Program-made: the position numbers and the translations under genes
Shown: piece by piece, positions 36,945 through 45,960 of the stretch
Numbering within the stretch: position 1 is the first letter of the stretch
Layout of the letters: the number at the start of each line of letters is the position of its first letter
Assembly (NCBI RefSeq): GCF_030813915.1
Contig: NZ_JAUSUJ010000021.1
Location: forward strand, 62,001 to 126,000
Direction: 5' to 3'
DNA from: Rhodoplanes tepidamans
GTDB lineage: Bacteria; Pseudomonadota; Alphaproteobacteria; Rhizobiales; Xanthobacteraceae
Length of the DNA stretch: 64,000 nt
Notes under the pieces: generated by a model
The model's database searches: none
The model's input: the letters and a program-made list of their open reading frames with translations, nothing else
Told to the model about the DNA's origin: nothing

Positions 36945-37369
36945 GGCGATCGGCATTGCCACGTAGGGGAATCGCCCGACAGACGATAGTCTTAGGGGCA
37001 TGATCCGCGGCGTGCGCCGCAGGGCGCAGACGGCCCGGAACCGCCGGCAGTTCAAGGCTTTTTCCGGTGTCCGGATCTGATCACGACGGCGCGCATCCCG
37101 GGGGCTCGCCCAGGACGTGTCCGTAGTTGTGCTGGCTTCTGGCGGCTTTGGAGATCAAGTTAGCATTCTTGCGTCGCGTGCCCGAGGGGAGCGCGCGGCG
37201 TCAGGCCCGCACCCGTGTTCGTGTCGCGGCCGCCGTCCTATTTTTGGACCGCGACCACGCTGCTCGTGTGGTCGTCACGGAACTGTCGAGTGAGTGCGCG
37301 ATAGCACGACGAATCTCGTCGTCGATCGTCGGTTGGTCGTTTTTCTATTCGAACCGGAGAGGAGGTCAG
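36945..37369. other. 425-bp region without a supported gene
   Basis: A reading frame runs through the second half and into the gene at 37370, but its codon use is unlike the neighbours and no ribosome site occurs before 37360. A GTCGTGGT-like and AT-richer stretch at 37300-37360 may be the promoter of the gene at 37370. No repeat family or RNA gene seen. Confidence 0.45.
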
Positions 37370-37762
37370 GTGGATATTTTCTCGCTTATGATGTCGCCGC
37401 TGCGCGATGGTCACGCGGTCGTGGGAAGCACCGAAACGGAGGCCGGCACCGTGTTGCTCGCGGTGACGCCGGCGGGCGACGGCCGCTTCTGGGTCACGGT
37501 CGGTGTTCCGACAGCCGGCCACGGCACCGTCTGGCGTGGACCGACCACCGCAGTGCCCCGTTCCATGGTCGCCTCCGTCGTGGTGCAGTGCGCGCCCGGG
37601 ACGGACTGGGGCCAGGCCAGGTGGAGTGCCGAGCCGTGCCCCCCGAAGGCCGAGCCGGGCCCTCTCTGGCACGCGGATCCGCGCGCCCTGGCGGATTTCT
37701 GGAAGGCGATCGCCAGGCTCCTGAACGGCGACGAGCGCCTGCGCGTCGCCTCGGCTGCGTAA
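37370..37762 (+). CDS. Small hypothetical protein
   Basis: 130 residues from a GTG preceded by AGGAGGTC, the strongest ribosome site in this region. Upstream in-frame ATGs lack one. Sequence has several beta-type segments (TVLLAVTPAGDGRFWVTVGV), a Cys in VVQCAPG and another in EPCPPK, and a Trp-rich C-terminus. No signal peptide. Unknown family and function; composition from 37370 on is like the rest of the genome. Confidence 0.6.
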   Translation: MDIFSLMMSPLRDGHAVVGSTETEAGTVLLAVTPAGDGRFWVTVGVPTAGHGTVWRGPTTAVPRSMVASVVVQCAPGTDWGQARWSAEPCPPKAEPGPLWHADPRALADFWKAIARLLNGDERLRVASAA

Positions 37763-37815
37763 GGCGCCGCGTCCGAGAGACCGATGCAGGAGGGCGGCGC
37801 GATCTCGCGCCGTTC

Positions 37816-38193
37816 TCACGCCTTGCCGCGTGATGCCAGGGCCTCGCCGACCGCGACCTTCAGCTCGGACAGCGTGAACGGCTTGGTGATCACGTCGTGG
37901 ATCAGCGCCTCGAGCCCGTGGGCGCGCTCGCGCTGGTCCGCATAGGCGGTCATCAGCAGAATGATCAGATCCGGCCAGTCGCGCGCCGCCGACAGGGCCA
38001 GACCGATGCCGTCCATCAGCGGCATGCGGATGTCGGTGAGCAGGAGGTCGAAACGCCCCTGCTCGCGGCCCAGGATCTCGAGCGCCTCGGCGCCGTCGGC
38101 GGCGGCCATCACGTCGTGTCCGTCCTGGGTGAGGCCGCGCACCACCAGGGTGCGCAGCGTGTCCTCGTCTTCGGCGATCAGGATGCGGGCCAC
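37816..38193 (-). CDS. cpdR: Single-domain response regulator, CpdR-like
   Basis: 125 residues comprising a bare receiver domain. Start MARILIAEDEDTLRTLVVRG, phosphoacceptor Asp54 in LLTDIRMP, switch Thr82 and Lys104. Length and N-terminus match CpdR, the ClpXP adaptor that in Caulobacter, when unphosphorylated, drives CtrA and other proteolysis at the cell pole, under control of the CckA-ChpT phosphorelay. Assigned on similarity; a stand-alone receiver of other function is possible. Convergent with the unknown gene at 37370. Confidence 0.82.
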   Translation of the reverse strand: MARILIAEDEDTLRTLVVRGLTQDGHDVMAAADGAEALEILGREQGRFDLLLTDIRMPLMDGIGLALSAARDWPDLIILLMTAYADQRERAHGLEALIHDVITKPFTLSELKVAVGEALASRGKA

Positions 38194-38233
38194 CGGGTCC
38201 TCGTCGACAGAAACGCGAAACAGCAGGAATAGA

Positions 38234-39208
38234 TCAACGATCGCGCCGGGTGAAGAACCGGACGAACACCTCGCGGCTCTCGGATGGCGGCGACGCGAGC
38301 CGGGTGCGGAACGGCTGCGCTTCGCCCGGGGCGAGGCTCGGCCGCGTGGGCATCGCCGTCCAGGTGTGGATCTCGGCGCCGCTCGCGTCGCGCATCGAGA
38401 AGCGCAGCCGCGGCACGTCGATGCGCACCTTGGAGACGTTGAGGACGACGCCCTCGACCACCAGGACCGGCACGTTGTCGGACATGTCGGTCTCCACCTT
38501 CACGGCGTCGAAGGCGAGTCCGCGCAGGTTGACGGGCAGGCCGATCTTGGCGAACAGCGCGCCGGTCTGCGGCAGCGCCCGCACCACGTCGACCCGCCAG
38601 GCGAGCACGACTCCGATCACCACCATCAGCGAGAGCGCGACCGTCGCCCAGCTCGGCTTCGGCAGGGCGAGCCCGCGGCGCGTCTTCGGTCCGGCCTGCT
38701 CGCGGGCGAGGCGGCGCGCCTCGGCGGCTTCGAACTCGGCGTCCCAGTCGCGGGTCGGCCCGTCCGGCAGGGCGAAGGCATCGTGCTCCGGCACCACGGA
38801 GGGGGCGTCGGCGACGGCCGTGGTCGCGTCGGCTTCCGCGGTCGCGTCGGCGTCCGGCGGCGGATCCTTGGGGGGCGACAGGTCGTCGGGCCAGCCGTCG
38901 TCGTCGCCGGCCGCGCCCGCCGGCGCCGGGCCTGGACCAGGACCGCCGGCGCTTCCGGCATCGGCGGCCGCGAAGGCCGGCTCCGGCTCGGCCGCGAGCC
39001 GGGCGGCCTGCTCGCGGGCGGCCTCCTGCCGGGCCGCCTCCTGCCGGGCTGCGGCACGGCGGCGGGCGGCCTCCTCGGCCCGGATTGCGTCCTCGGCGGT
39101 CGCGGTCCACACGGTCCGGCATTCGACGCAACGCACCGTCCGGCCGCGTCCGACGGACGCCTCCGGCACCTCGTACCAAGCCTCGCACTGGGGACAGACG
39201 ATCTTCAT
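38234..39208 (-). CDS. MJ0042 zinc-ribbon membrane protein (DUF3426-like)
   Basis: 324 residues. N-terminal zinc ribbon C-x2-C-E-A-WYEVPE and C-x2-C (residues 5-31), then an Ala/Glu/Arg-rich helix (about 40-75), a low-complexity Pro/Ala/Asp stretch, one membrane helix (about 185-205), and a C-terminal periplasmic domain with LVVEGVVLNVS and FSMRDASGAEIHTW, as in DUF3426. Such proteins occur beside ftsE in alphaproteobacteria. Function unknown. Divergent from ftsE, 233 bp apart. Confidence 0.85.
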   Translation of the reverse strand: MKIVCPQCEAWYEVPEASVGRGRTVRCVECRTVWTATAEDAIRAEEAARRRAAARQEAARQEAAREQAARLAAEPEPAFAAADAGSAGGPGPGPAPAGAAGDDDGWPDDLSPPKDPPPDADATAEADATTAVADAPSVVPEHDAFALPDGPTRDWDAEFEAAEARRLAREQAGPKTRRGLALPKPSWATVALSLMVVIGVVLAWRVDVVRALPQTGALFAKIGLPVNLRGLAFDAVKVETDMSDNVPVLVVEGVVLNVSKVRIDVPRLRFSMRDASGAEIHTWTAMPTRPSLAPGEAQPFRTRLASPPSESREVFVRFFTRRDR

Positions 39209-39441
39209 GACGTCGACACTGCATTCCCGAACCGCCCCCATTCTAACCCGCGTTTCGTTAATGACCCGGAAACCAAAGTGGTGGCGTTCTCCGATGGTGA
39301 CCATGGTGCGTCGGCAACGGTGCGGACGTGCCGCCGGCCACGGCTTCGAGTAAAAGGGGACGAATCGCCTCCGGCCGGCGAAATTGTGCCGGGCGGACGG
39401 CGCGGAGGGCCCGGTCGAAAGGGGCGGCATCGGAGAACGGC

Positions 39442-40101
39442 TTGGTTCGGTTCGAGAACGTGGGTCTGCGATACGGTCTGGGTCCGGAGGTCCTTCGCGA
39501 CCTCACCTTCCGCATCGAGCCGCATTCGTTTCAGTTCCTCACCGGCCCGTCCGGCGCCGGCAAGACGTCGCTGCTGCGGCTTCTGTTCCTCTCGCTCCGG
39601 CCGACCCGTGGCCTGATCACGCTGTTCGACCACGACGTCGCGACGCTCGACAAGGACTCGCTGGCGGTGCTGCGCCGGCGCATCGGCATCGTGTTCCAGG
39701 ATTTCCGCCTGCTCGACCACATGACGACCTACGAGAACGTGGCGCTGCCGCTGCGGGTGCTCGGCCGCGAGGAGGAGACCTACCGGGACGAGGTGGAGGA
39801 GCTCCTGCACTGGGTCGGGCTCGGCGAGCGCATGGCGGCGCTGCCGCCGGTGCTGTCGGGCGGCGAGAAGCAGCGCGCCGCCATTGCCCGCGCCGTGATC
39901 GCTCGCCCGCAGCTGCTGCTCGCCGACGAGCCGACCGGCAACGTCGACCCCAATCTCGCCAAGCGCCTGCTGCGGCTGTTCATCGAGCTCAACAAGTCGG
40001 GGACCTCGGTGGTCATCGCCACCCACGATATCGGGCTGATGGACCAGTACGACGCGCGCCGGCTGGTGCTGCACGAGGGGCGGATCCATGTCTATGACTG
40101 A
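39442..40101 (+). CDS. ftsE: Cell division ATP-binding protein FtsE
   Basis: 219 residues, the usual FtsE length, from a TTG six bases after GGAG (39432-39435); upstream in-frame codons lack a site. ABC ATPase with Walker A GPSGAGKTS (residues 35-43), IVFQDFRLL Q-loop, LSGGEKQRAAIAR signature and LLLADEPTGN Walker B. Pairs with FtsX in the inner membrane at the division septum to activate peptidoglycan hydrolases. Overlaps ftsX by 14 bp. Confidence 0.96.
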   Translation: MVRFENVGLRYGLGPEVLRDLTFRIEPHSFQFLTGPSGAGKTSLLRLLFLSLRPTRGLITLFDHDVATLDKDSLAVLRRRIGIVFQDFRLLDHMTTYENVALPLRVLGREEETYRDEVEELLHWVGLGERMAALPPVLSGGEKQRAAIARAVIARPQLLLADEPTGNVDPNLAKRLLRLFIELNKSGTSVVIATHDIGLMDQYDARRLVLHEGRIHVYD

Positions 40102-41056
40102 CCCCGGCCCGGCCGCCGGGACGTCCCGGCTGGCCTCCCTCTTCGCGCTCGTCCGCCGCCGGCCGCGCGAAACGCCCATCGTGCCGCGCACCTCGATCGC
40201 GGCGAGCGCCCTGATCGCCGTCGTGGCGATCATGACGTTCCTGGCTTCGCTCACCACCGGGGCCGTGGTGCTGGTGCGCGGGGCGGCGTCGGACTGGCAG
40301 TCCGACGTCTCCCGCGAGGTGACGATCCAGGTCCGGCCGATGGCGGGGCGCGACCTCGAGGTCGACGTGGTGCGGGCGGTCGAGATCGCCCGGTCCGCCC
40401 CCGGGGTCACCGCGGTGCGGGCCCAGGACAAGGCCGAGTCGGCGCGGCTGCTGGAGCCGTGGCTCGGCTCCGGCCTGTCGCTCGACAGCCTGCCGGTCCC
40501 CCGCCTGATCGTCATCCAGGTGACGCCGGGCCGGCCGCCCGACTTCGCCGCCCTGAGGGCCCGGCTCGCCGCCGAGGTGCCGAGCGCGAGCCTCGACGAT
40601 CACCGGGGATTCTCGCGCCGGCTGCGCGCGATGGCCGACACGGTGGTCGGGATCGGCCTCGCCATCCTGGCTCTGGTGATGGCCGCGACCGTGCTGTCGG
40701 TCGTCTTCGCGACCCGCGGCGCCATGGCGACCAACCGGCCGACCGTCGAGGTGCTGCACTTCATCGGTGCCAAGGACGCCTACGTGGCCGGCCAGTTCAT
40801 GCGGCATTTCCTGTTCCTCGGCCTGCAGGGCGGGGCCATCGGCGGCGGCGCCGCCGTGCTGATGTTCCTGGTCCTCGGCCTGATCGGCGGCCGTCTGTTC
40901 GGCCTCGGCGGTTCCGATGCGGCAGCCCTGTTCGGCGGCGTCTCGCTGGGGATCGGCGGCTACATGATCCTGCTCCTCCAGGTCGCCCTGGTCGGTGCCG
41001 TCACGGCGTTCACGTCGCGGCGGGTCGTCGCCGCGACCCTGAAGGCGGTGAGCTGA
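40088..41056 (+). CDS. ftsX: Cell division membrane protein FtsX
   Basis: 322 residues, four membrane helices (about residues 38-60, 188-212, 238-265 and 285-310), with a periplasmic domain after the first. The conserved EVLHFIGAKDAYVAGQF segment between TM2 and TM3 identifies FtsX of the MacB-like fold. Forms a complex with FtsE. It begins inside the ftsE coding end; an alternative ATG is at 40094. Confidence 0.95.
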   Translation: MSMTDPGPAAGTSRLASLFALVRRRPRETPIVPRTSIAASALIAVVAIMTFLASLTTGAVVLVRGAASDWQSDVSREVTIQVRPMAGRDLEVDVVRAVEIARSAPGVTAVRAQDKAESARLLEPWLGSGLSLDSLPVPRLIVIQVTPGRPPDFAALRARLAAEVPSASLDDHRGFSRRLRAMADTVVGIGLAILALVMAATVLSVVFATRGAMATNRPTVEVLHFIGAKDAYVAGQFMRHFLFLGLQGGAIGGGAAVLMFLVLGLIGGRLFGLGGSDAAALFGGVSLGIGGYMILLLQVALVGAVTAFTSRRVVAATLKAVS

Positions 41057-41141
41057 GGCGATCCGCCCGGTGCGGCGGGGACCGGGCGACGCCTTCCCCG
41101 CGCCGAATTTCCCGATATTCTCGACCGCGGGACGTGAGCAG

Positions 41142-41918
41142 ATGGCAGTCGAGGACGGACGAACCACGCGTGACGTCGCGGGCGGCGCCCCGCCGGGGCC
41201 GTCCGCGTCCGGGCGCGCGTCCGCGCCGGCGCCCGCGCTCCGGCGACCGACGACGCTCCGCCGGTCGGTGCGGCGCCTGTTCCTCCTGGGGATCGGCCTC
41301 GGCGTCGTCGGCACGGCCGCCTTCCTGGCCGGCTTCGTGGTGTTCGCCTGGCGGGTGCCGCGCGAGGAGGTGGTGCTGAGCGGCACCGCCGACGGCATCG
41401 TGGCGCTGACCGGCGGCGCCTCCCGGGTCGTCGATGCCGTCGAGCTGCTGGCGTCCGGTCGCGGGCGCCGCCTGCTGATCACCGGGGTTCACCGCTCCAC
41501 AAGCTCGAGCGAGCTCGCCCGCGGCGTGCCCGACTTCGAGCAGCTGTTCGACTGCTGCATCGACCTCGACCACGAGGCCCGAAATACCATCGGCAATGCC
41601 GTCGAGACCCGCCGCTGGACGCTGGGGCGCGGCTTTCGTTCGCTGGTCGTCGTCACCTCGAGCTACCACATGCCGCGCGCCATGGCCGAGCTCGGCCACC
41701 GCCTGCCCGGCGTCGCCCTGATCCCGTATCCGGTGGTCACCCGGGCGCGCGCCGAGCCGTGGTGGTCGAACGGCGCCAACGCCCGGCTTCTCATGACCGA
41801 ATACGTGAAGTACATCGTCGCGCTGGCGCGCATCCGGATCGAGCCCGTGGTCGATCTCACCGAAGCCGCCCAACGCCGGCGTTCGCCGCCGGCCGTTCCG
41901 CCGGGACCCGCAACGTGA
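41142..41918 (+). CDS. YdcF family membrane protein
   Basis: 258 residues. One membrane helix (about 45-70), then a periplasmic DUF218-type domain: IVALTGGASRV, RRLLITGVHR, the SSYHMPRAM motif and an EYVKYIVAL end. In E. coli the related SanA/YdcF proteins are linked to envelope integrity and cell-wall metabolism. Linked by short gaps with ftsX and overlapping the following plsC by 4 bp. Confidence 0.9.
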   Translation: MAVEDGRTTRDVAGGAPPGPSASGRASAPAPALRRPTTLRRSVRRLFLLGIGLGVVGTAAFLAGFVVFAWRVPREEVVLSGTADGIVALTGGASRVVDAVELLASGRGRRLLITGVHRSTSSSELARGVPDFEQLFDCCIDLDHEARNTIGNAVETRRWTLGRGFRSLVVVTSSYHMPRAMAELGHRLPGVALIPYPVVTRARAEPWWSNGANARLLMTEYVKYIVALARIRIEPVVDLTEAAQRRRSPPAVPPGPAT

Positions 41919-42694
41919 TCGCCGTCCGTTCCCTTCTGTTCACCATCGCCTTCTACGCCACCACGGTCGTCTTCCTGCTCGCAGCGCTGCCGGCGCTGGC
42001 GCTGCCGCACCGCGCCATGATCGGGATGGCGAAGGCCTGGGGCCGCACCAGCGGTTGGCTCCTGCGAGTCATCTGCGACGTCTCGGTCGAGTGGCGCGGC
42101 CTCGACAAGCTGCCGCGCGGCGCCCTGCTGGTCGCCGCCAAACACCAGTCGGCCTGGGAAACCTTCGCCCTGCTCTCGCTGTTCGAGGACCCGAGCTTCA
42201 TCATCAAGCGCGAGCTGACCTGGATCCCGCTCTACGGCTGGTACGCCCGGAAGGCCGGCATGATCCCGGTCGATCGCACCGCCGGCCGGGGGGCGCTCGT
42301 CAGGATGGCCCGGTCCGCCCGGTCGCTGCTCGACGCCGGTCGGCAGATCCTCATCTTCCCGGAGGGGACCCGCAGCCCCCCGGGCGCCGCCGCCGACTAC
42401 AAGCCGGGCATCGCGCTGCTCTACGCCGAGCTCGGCGTGCCCTGCCTGCCGATCGCCCTCAACTCCGGACTGCACTGGCCGCGCCGCAGCTTTCTGCGGC
42501 CGCCCGGAACCATCCTGGTCGAGGTGCTCGATCCGATTCCGCCGGGTCTCGCCCGCCGCGCCTTCCTGCGGCACCTGCAGGAGGCCATCGAGGCGGCGAC
42601 GGCCCGGCTGGTCGCCGAAGGGCAGGGGCGCCGCGCAGGCCCGGGTCCCGCCGCGGCGACCGCTCAGGTCGACGGGGCGTCGGCCGGGCCGTGA
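41915..42694 (+). CDS. plsC: 1-acyl-sn-glycerol-3-phosphate acyltransferase
   Basis: 259 residues from a GTG overlapping the ydcF-like stop (GTGA). N-terminal helix (about 5-28). PlsC motifs: KHQSAWE (a His-x4-Glu in place of His-x4-Asp), IKRELTWIPLYG, FPEGTRS and the C-terminal LNSGLHW stretch. Transfers an acyl chain to lysophosphatidic acid in the inner membrane. The C-terminus overlaps the convergent ChaC-like gene by 31 bp, a sign of tight packing. Confidence 0.92.
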   Translation: MIAVRSLLFTIAFYATTVVFLLAALPALALPHRAMIGMAKAWGRTSGWLLRVICDVSVEWRGLDKLPRGALLVAAKHQSAWETFALLSLFEDPSFIIKRELTWIPLYGWYARKAGMIPVDRTAGRGALVRMARSARSLLDAGRQILIFPEGTRSPPGAAADYKPGIALLYAELGVPCLPIALNSGLHWPRRSFLRPPGTILVEVLDPIPPGLARRAFLRHLQEAIEAATARLVAEGQGRRAGPGPAAATAQVDGASAGP

Positions 42695-43278
42695 GGGGCG
42701 CGCGCCTCGGGCGCCGCCAGCCTGCGGGCGATGGCGTGGAGCTGCGCGTCGCGGCACCCCTGGGCCTCCAGCTCCCGCACCGTCGCGACGACATAGTCGC
42801 GATTCGGCCCCGACTGGCCGTGCCCCTGGCGGACCAGACGGAGCTGCTGCTCGAGGTCGAGGCGGCCGGCATACTGCGGATGGGAGCGGTCGACGACGTA
42901 GACCAGCGCCCGCACCCGGCGCTGCGCCGCCGCCGGACCGCCGCCGTCGAGCAGGACGATCGGGCGCAGCGTCTCCAGATAGACGTGGGTCACCTGTTCG
43001 CGGGCGCGCAGATAGGCGAGCGTCGCCGCCCGCTCCGCCCTCGCGACCCGGAAGGCGATGCCCCGGCAGGTGCCGCCGCGGTCGAGCCCGAGCACCAGTC
43101 CCGGCTTCTCCGGAGTGCCGCGATGCACGAACGAGAAGACACACAGGGCCCGGTGCAGCCCGACCAGTCGGGCCGGCACGCGCTCGACGAAGGCGAACCC
43201 CGGCCGCCACATCAGCGAGCCGTATCCAAATACCCACAGATCCTCGTCGGCGTGGTCTATCTCGGAGGTCGTCACCAT
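42664..43278 (-). CDS. Gamma-glutamylcyclotransferase, ChaC-like
   Basis: 204 residues from the ATG at 43278. The first strand WVFGYGSLMWRPGF is the ChaC signature; FSFVHRGTPEKPGLVLGL and YVVDRSHPQYAG fit the family, which degrades glutathione to 5-oxoproline and Cys-Gly. The expected catalytic Glu is likely in the REQVTHVYLE region (about 115-125); I am not sure of its identity. Convergent with plsC. Confidence 0.88.
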   Translation of the reverse strand: MVTTSEIDHADEDLWVFGYGSLMWRPGFAFVERVPARLVGLHRALCVFSFVHRGTPEKPGLVLGLDRGGTCRGIAFRVARAERAATLAYLRAREQVTHVYLETLRPIVLLDGGGPAAAQRRVRALVYVVDRSHPQYAGRLDLEQQLRLVRQGHGQSGPNRDYVVATVRELEAQGCRDAQLHAIARRLAAPEARAPHGPADAPST

Positions 43279-43454
43279 TGTGTTCCGGGCGGCTGGAGGC
43301 CGGCGGTTCCGGCGGGTCGTCGCGCCGGGAGCCGGCGCTTCGGACGGGTTGACACCAGACTGCCACAAGGGTCGCCTAACAGCCGCCCCCGGCCCGCGGC
43401 AAGTCCGTCCGGGTCGGACGCCGGACGAAACCCGGACAACCGAAAGGATCAGCC

Positions 43455-44603
43455 GTGAGGTCGGTCGGACACGAGGCTCTGCCGGTGCGCCGTAAGCGCC
43501 GGCCCTGGCTGGTCGCGCTGCCGCTCGCCCTGGTGGTGGTCCTCGGGCTGGCCTGGACGGCCTTCTGGTTCCAGGCCGCCTCGGTCACCCGCACCGTGCT
43601 GGCCGGCTGGCAGGAGAACGAGGCCGCCCTCGGACGCACCTACAAATGCGCCGAACAGGATGTCGGCGGTTTCCCGTTCCGGTTCGAGCTCCGCTGCACC
43701 GATCCGATCGCCGAGCTGCGTTCCGCGACGCCGCCGGCGACACTCGCGGCCCGGGCCGCCGTGGTGGTCGCCCAGATCTGGCAGCCGACCCTGATCATCG
43801 CCGAGGCGACCGGTCCGCTGCAGATCGGCGACGTCGGCGCCGCCCCGGTCCTGTCGGTCAACTGGTCGCTCGCCCAGGCGAGCCTGCGCGGCCTGCCGAC
43901 CGATCCGGAGCGGCTGTCCGTGGTGCTCGACCGGCCGATGGCGACCTCGCTCGACGGGTCGACGGCGGGCCTCCTCGGCCAGGCCGGCCGGGCCGAGTTC
44001 CACGCCCGCATCGCCGCCGGCTCGGCGCGCCAGAACCCGGTGCTCGACCTCGCCTTGTCGCTCGACGAGGCGATCGCGCCGGCGCTCGGTCGCTTCGGAG
44101 CGGTGCCCGTCGACCTCGACGCCGTCGGCGTGCTCCGCGGACTGCCGTCGCTCAGGCCGCGCTCGCTGAAGGAGACGCTGCGTGCCCTGCAGGCGGCCGG
44201 CGGCCGGCTGGAGGTCACCCGGGCTCGCCTGCAGCAGGGAGACGTGATCGCCACCGGCACCGGCACGCTCGGCCTGTCGCCGCGCGGGGCGCTGGACGGC
44301 GAGCTCCAGCTCGTCGTCGTCAATGCCGACAAGCTGCTGCCGCTGCTCGGCATCGACCAGCTCGTCAACCAGCTCCTCCCGCAGGCGACGCGCGAGCGGC
44401 TGGCGCCCGGCCTCGACCGGCTGCTTCCCGGCCTCGGCAATGTCCTGCGCGGCGGCGGAGGCGGCGGCGGGGTTGCGGCCGACGCACTGGGACCGGCGAC
44501 CGAGCTCGAAGGCAAGCGCGCCGTGAGGGTGCCGCTGCGCTTCGCCGACGGCGCCGTGATGCTCGGTCCGTTCAAGGTCGGCCAGCTGGCGCCGCTGTAT
44601 TGA
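43455..44603 (+). CDS. DUF2125 domain protein
   Basis: 382 residues. Basic N-terminus, one membrane helix (about 18-40), then a periplasmic beta-rich domain with QDVGGFPFRFELRC, typical of DUF2125, a family seen in alphaproteobacteria and of unknown function. Starts near the divergent ChaC gene and is followed by the convergent MurU-like gene. Envelope location is inferred from the anchor. Confidence 0.88.
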   Translation: MRSVGHEALPVRRKRRPWLVALPLALVVVLGLAWTAFWFQAASVTRTVLAGWQENEAALGRTYKCAEQDVGGFPFRFELRCTDPIAELRSATPPATLAARAAVVVAQIWQPTLIIAEATGPLQIGDVGAAPVLSVNWSLAQASLRGLPTDPERLSVVLDRPMATSLDGSTAGLLGQAGRAEFHARIAAGSARQNPVLDLALSLDEAIAPALGRFGAVPVDLDAVGVLRGLPSLRPRSLKETLRALQAAGGRLEVTRARLQQGDVIATGTGTLGLSPRGALDGELQLVVVNADKLLPLLGIDQLVNQLLPQATRERLAPGLDRLLPGLGNVLRGGGGGGGVAADALGPATELEGKRAVRVPLRFADGAVMLGPFKVGQLAPLY

Positions 44604-44656
44604 CACCCGTCGTTCCGGGGCACCTCGAAAGGCGCCAACCGGCTTCTTGACGGCCT

Positions 44657-45394
44657 CTACGCAGCGCTCGCCATGATGGCCTTCTCGGCGGCGGCGATCG
44701 CCTCCGGGGTGCCGACATGCATCCACACCCCCTCGAGCCGCAGGCCGTGAAGGCGGCCGGCCTCCTCGGCACGGTCGAACAGGGTGGTGAGGGCGAACGG
44801 TCCCGCCGGCGCATCGGCGAACAGGGCCGGCGACAGGACGGCGACGCCGGAATAGACGAACGGCACCACCTCGCGCTCGGCCCGGCGCTTGAGCCGGCCG
44901 TCCGGGGTCATGAGGTAGTCGCCGCGGCCGCTGTAGCCGACGCTGGTCGAGGTGGCGGCGAGCAGCAGCAGCGCGTCCATCCGGGCCGAGTCGAACATGT
45001 CGGCGAGGCGGACCAGATTGGTCTTCACCCCGTCGATCCAGAGCGTGTCGGCATTGACCAGGTAGAACGGCGCGTCGCCGAGGGTCGGCAGCGCCTTGAC
45101 GATGCCGCCGCCGGTGCCGAGCAGCGCGGTCCGCTCGTCCGAGACGACGATGCGCGGCCTCGTCCGCCCGGCGAGGTGCTCCTCGATCTTGTTGGCGAAG
45201 AAATGCACGTTGACCACCACGGTCTCGGCGCCGGCAGCCCCGAGCCGGTCGAGCACGTGGTCGAGCAGCGGCTTGCCCCCGACCGGAACCAGCGGTTTCG
45301 GCAGGGTGTCGGTGAGCGGGCGCATGCGGGTGCCGAGGCCCGCGGCAAGGACCATGGCGGTGCGGGGGCGAACGGAAGCGACAGGCACGGACAT
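44657..45394 (-). CDS. Sugar-phosphate nucleotidyltransferase, MurU-like
   Basis: 245 residues from the ATG at 45394. NTP-transferase signature LAAGLGTRMRPLTDTLPKPLVPVGGKPL, then the LVNADTLW metal motif and a C-terminal WMHVGTPEAI segment. Length and signatures match the MurU family (MurNAc-1-phosphate uridylyltransferase), which with the kinase AmgK recycles MurNAc to UDP-MurNAc. An AmgK-like kinase is encoded two genes upstream (45961-47508) on the same strand, so a recycling pathway is inferred. Confidence 0.85.
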   Translation of the reverse strand: MSVPVASVRPRTAMVLAAGLGTRMRPLTDTLPKPLVPVGGKPLLDHVLDRLGAAGAETVVVNVHFFANKIEEHLAGRTRPRIVVSDERTALLGTGGGIVKALPTLGDAPFYLVNADTLWIDGVKTNLVRLADMFDSARMDALLLLAATSTSVGYSGRGDYLMTPDGRLKRRAEREVVPFVYSGVAVLSPALFADAPAGPFALTTLFDRAEEAGRLHGLRLEGVWMHVGTPEAIAAAEKAIMASAA

Positions 45395-45554
45395 CGGCGA
45401 CCTCTCGGGGGCCCCCTCTTGCACACGATTCTGCGGCCGGGCTCAACAGCAACCGAATCGGTGCGACCGCATGCCCCCGGCGCCCGCACCGGAGGGTTGC
45501 GGCATCGCCCGTCGACGACCGGAACCCGTTTGGTGTCCGGTGCCGGCGCCCGGT

Positions 45555-45872
45555 TCACATCTCGAATTTCGGGCGCTTGCGCTCGCGGCGCACCTTCTGC
45601 TGCACGTTCTTGAGGAAACGCACGCCGATCTGGTCGCCGTTCAGCCACACCCGCTCGCAGCGTCGGTGGGCATGGCCCCAGTTGGAGAGGACCAGGAAGA
45701 ACTCGTCCAGGTTGATCTCCTCGGTCGAGCCGAAAACGGTCAGCTTCGCCTCGCTGTCGGAGACATCCTCGAGCAGCACCTCGCGCTGCCAAGTGCCGTC
45801 GATGCCCATGATGCGGGCGGCGTAGCCGTGCTCGAATTCGACGCGGTCGCCCGCCTTGCGCTCGGTGTTCAT
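45555..45872 (-). CDS. PilZ domain protein
   Basis: 105 residues; the start TTG at 45875 or the ATG at 45872. Central VLLEDVSDSEAKL (D-x-S-x-S type) and an N-terminal RKAGDRVEF place it in the PilZ group that binds cyclic-di-GMP. The canonical RxxxR and (D/N)xSxxG are not perfect: the Gly is replaced by Ala here. Binding is therefore uncertain. It sits between the AmgK-like kinase fusion and the MurU-like gene. Confidence 0.7.
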   Translation of the reverse strand: MNTERKAGDRVEFEHGYAARIMGIDGTWQREVLLEDVSDSEAKLTVFGSTEEINLDEFFLVLSNWGHAHRRCERVWLNGDQIGVRFLKNVQQKVRRERKRPKFEM

Positions 45873-45960
45873 CAACCCTGGTCCCGTTCCGGTGGCCAGG
45901 ACCGACCTTAACCCGCCAAGCTTTCCAAGGCCTTACCACGCGCCGACCCGGTTCGGGGGC

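Noticed and set aside
37127-37369. Upstream start for the gene at 37370
   Set aside because: No ribosome site and different composition; AGGAGGTC precedes the GTG at 37370.
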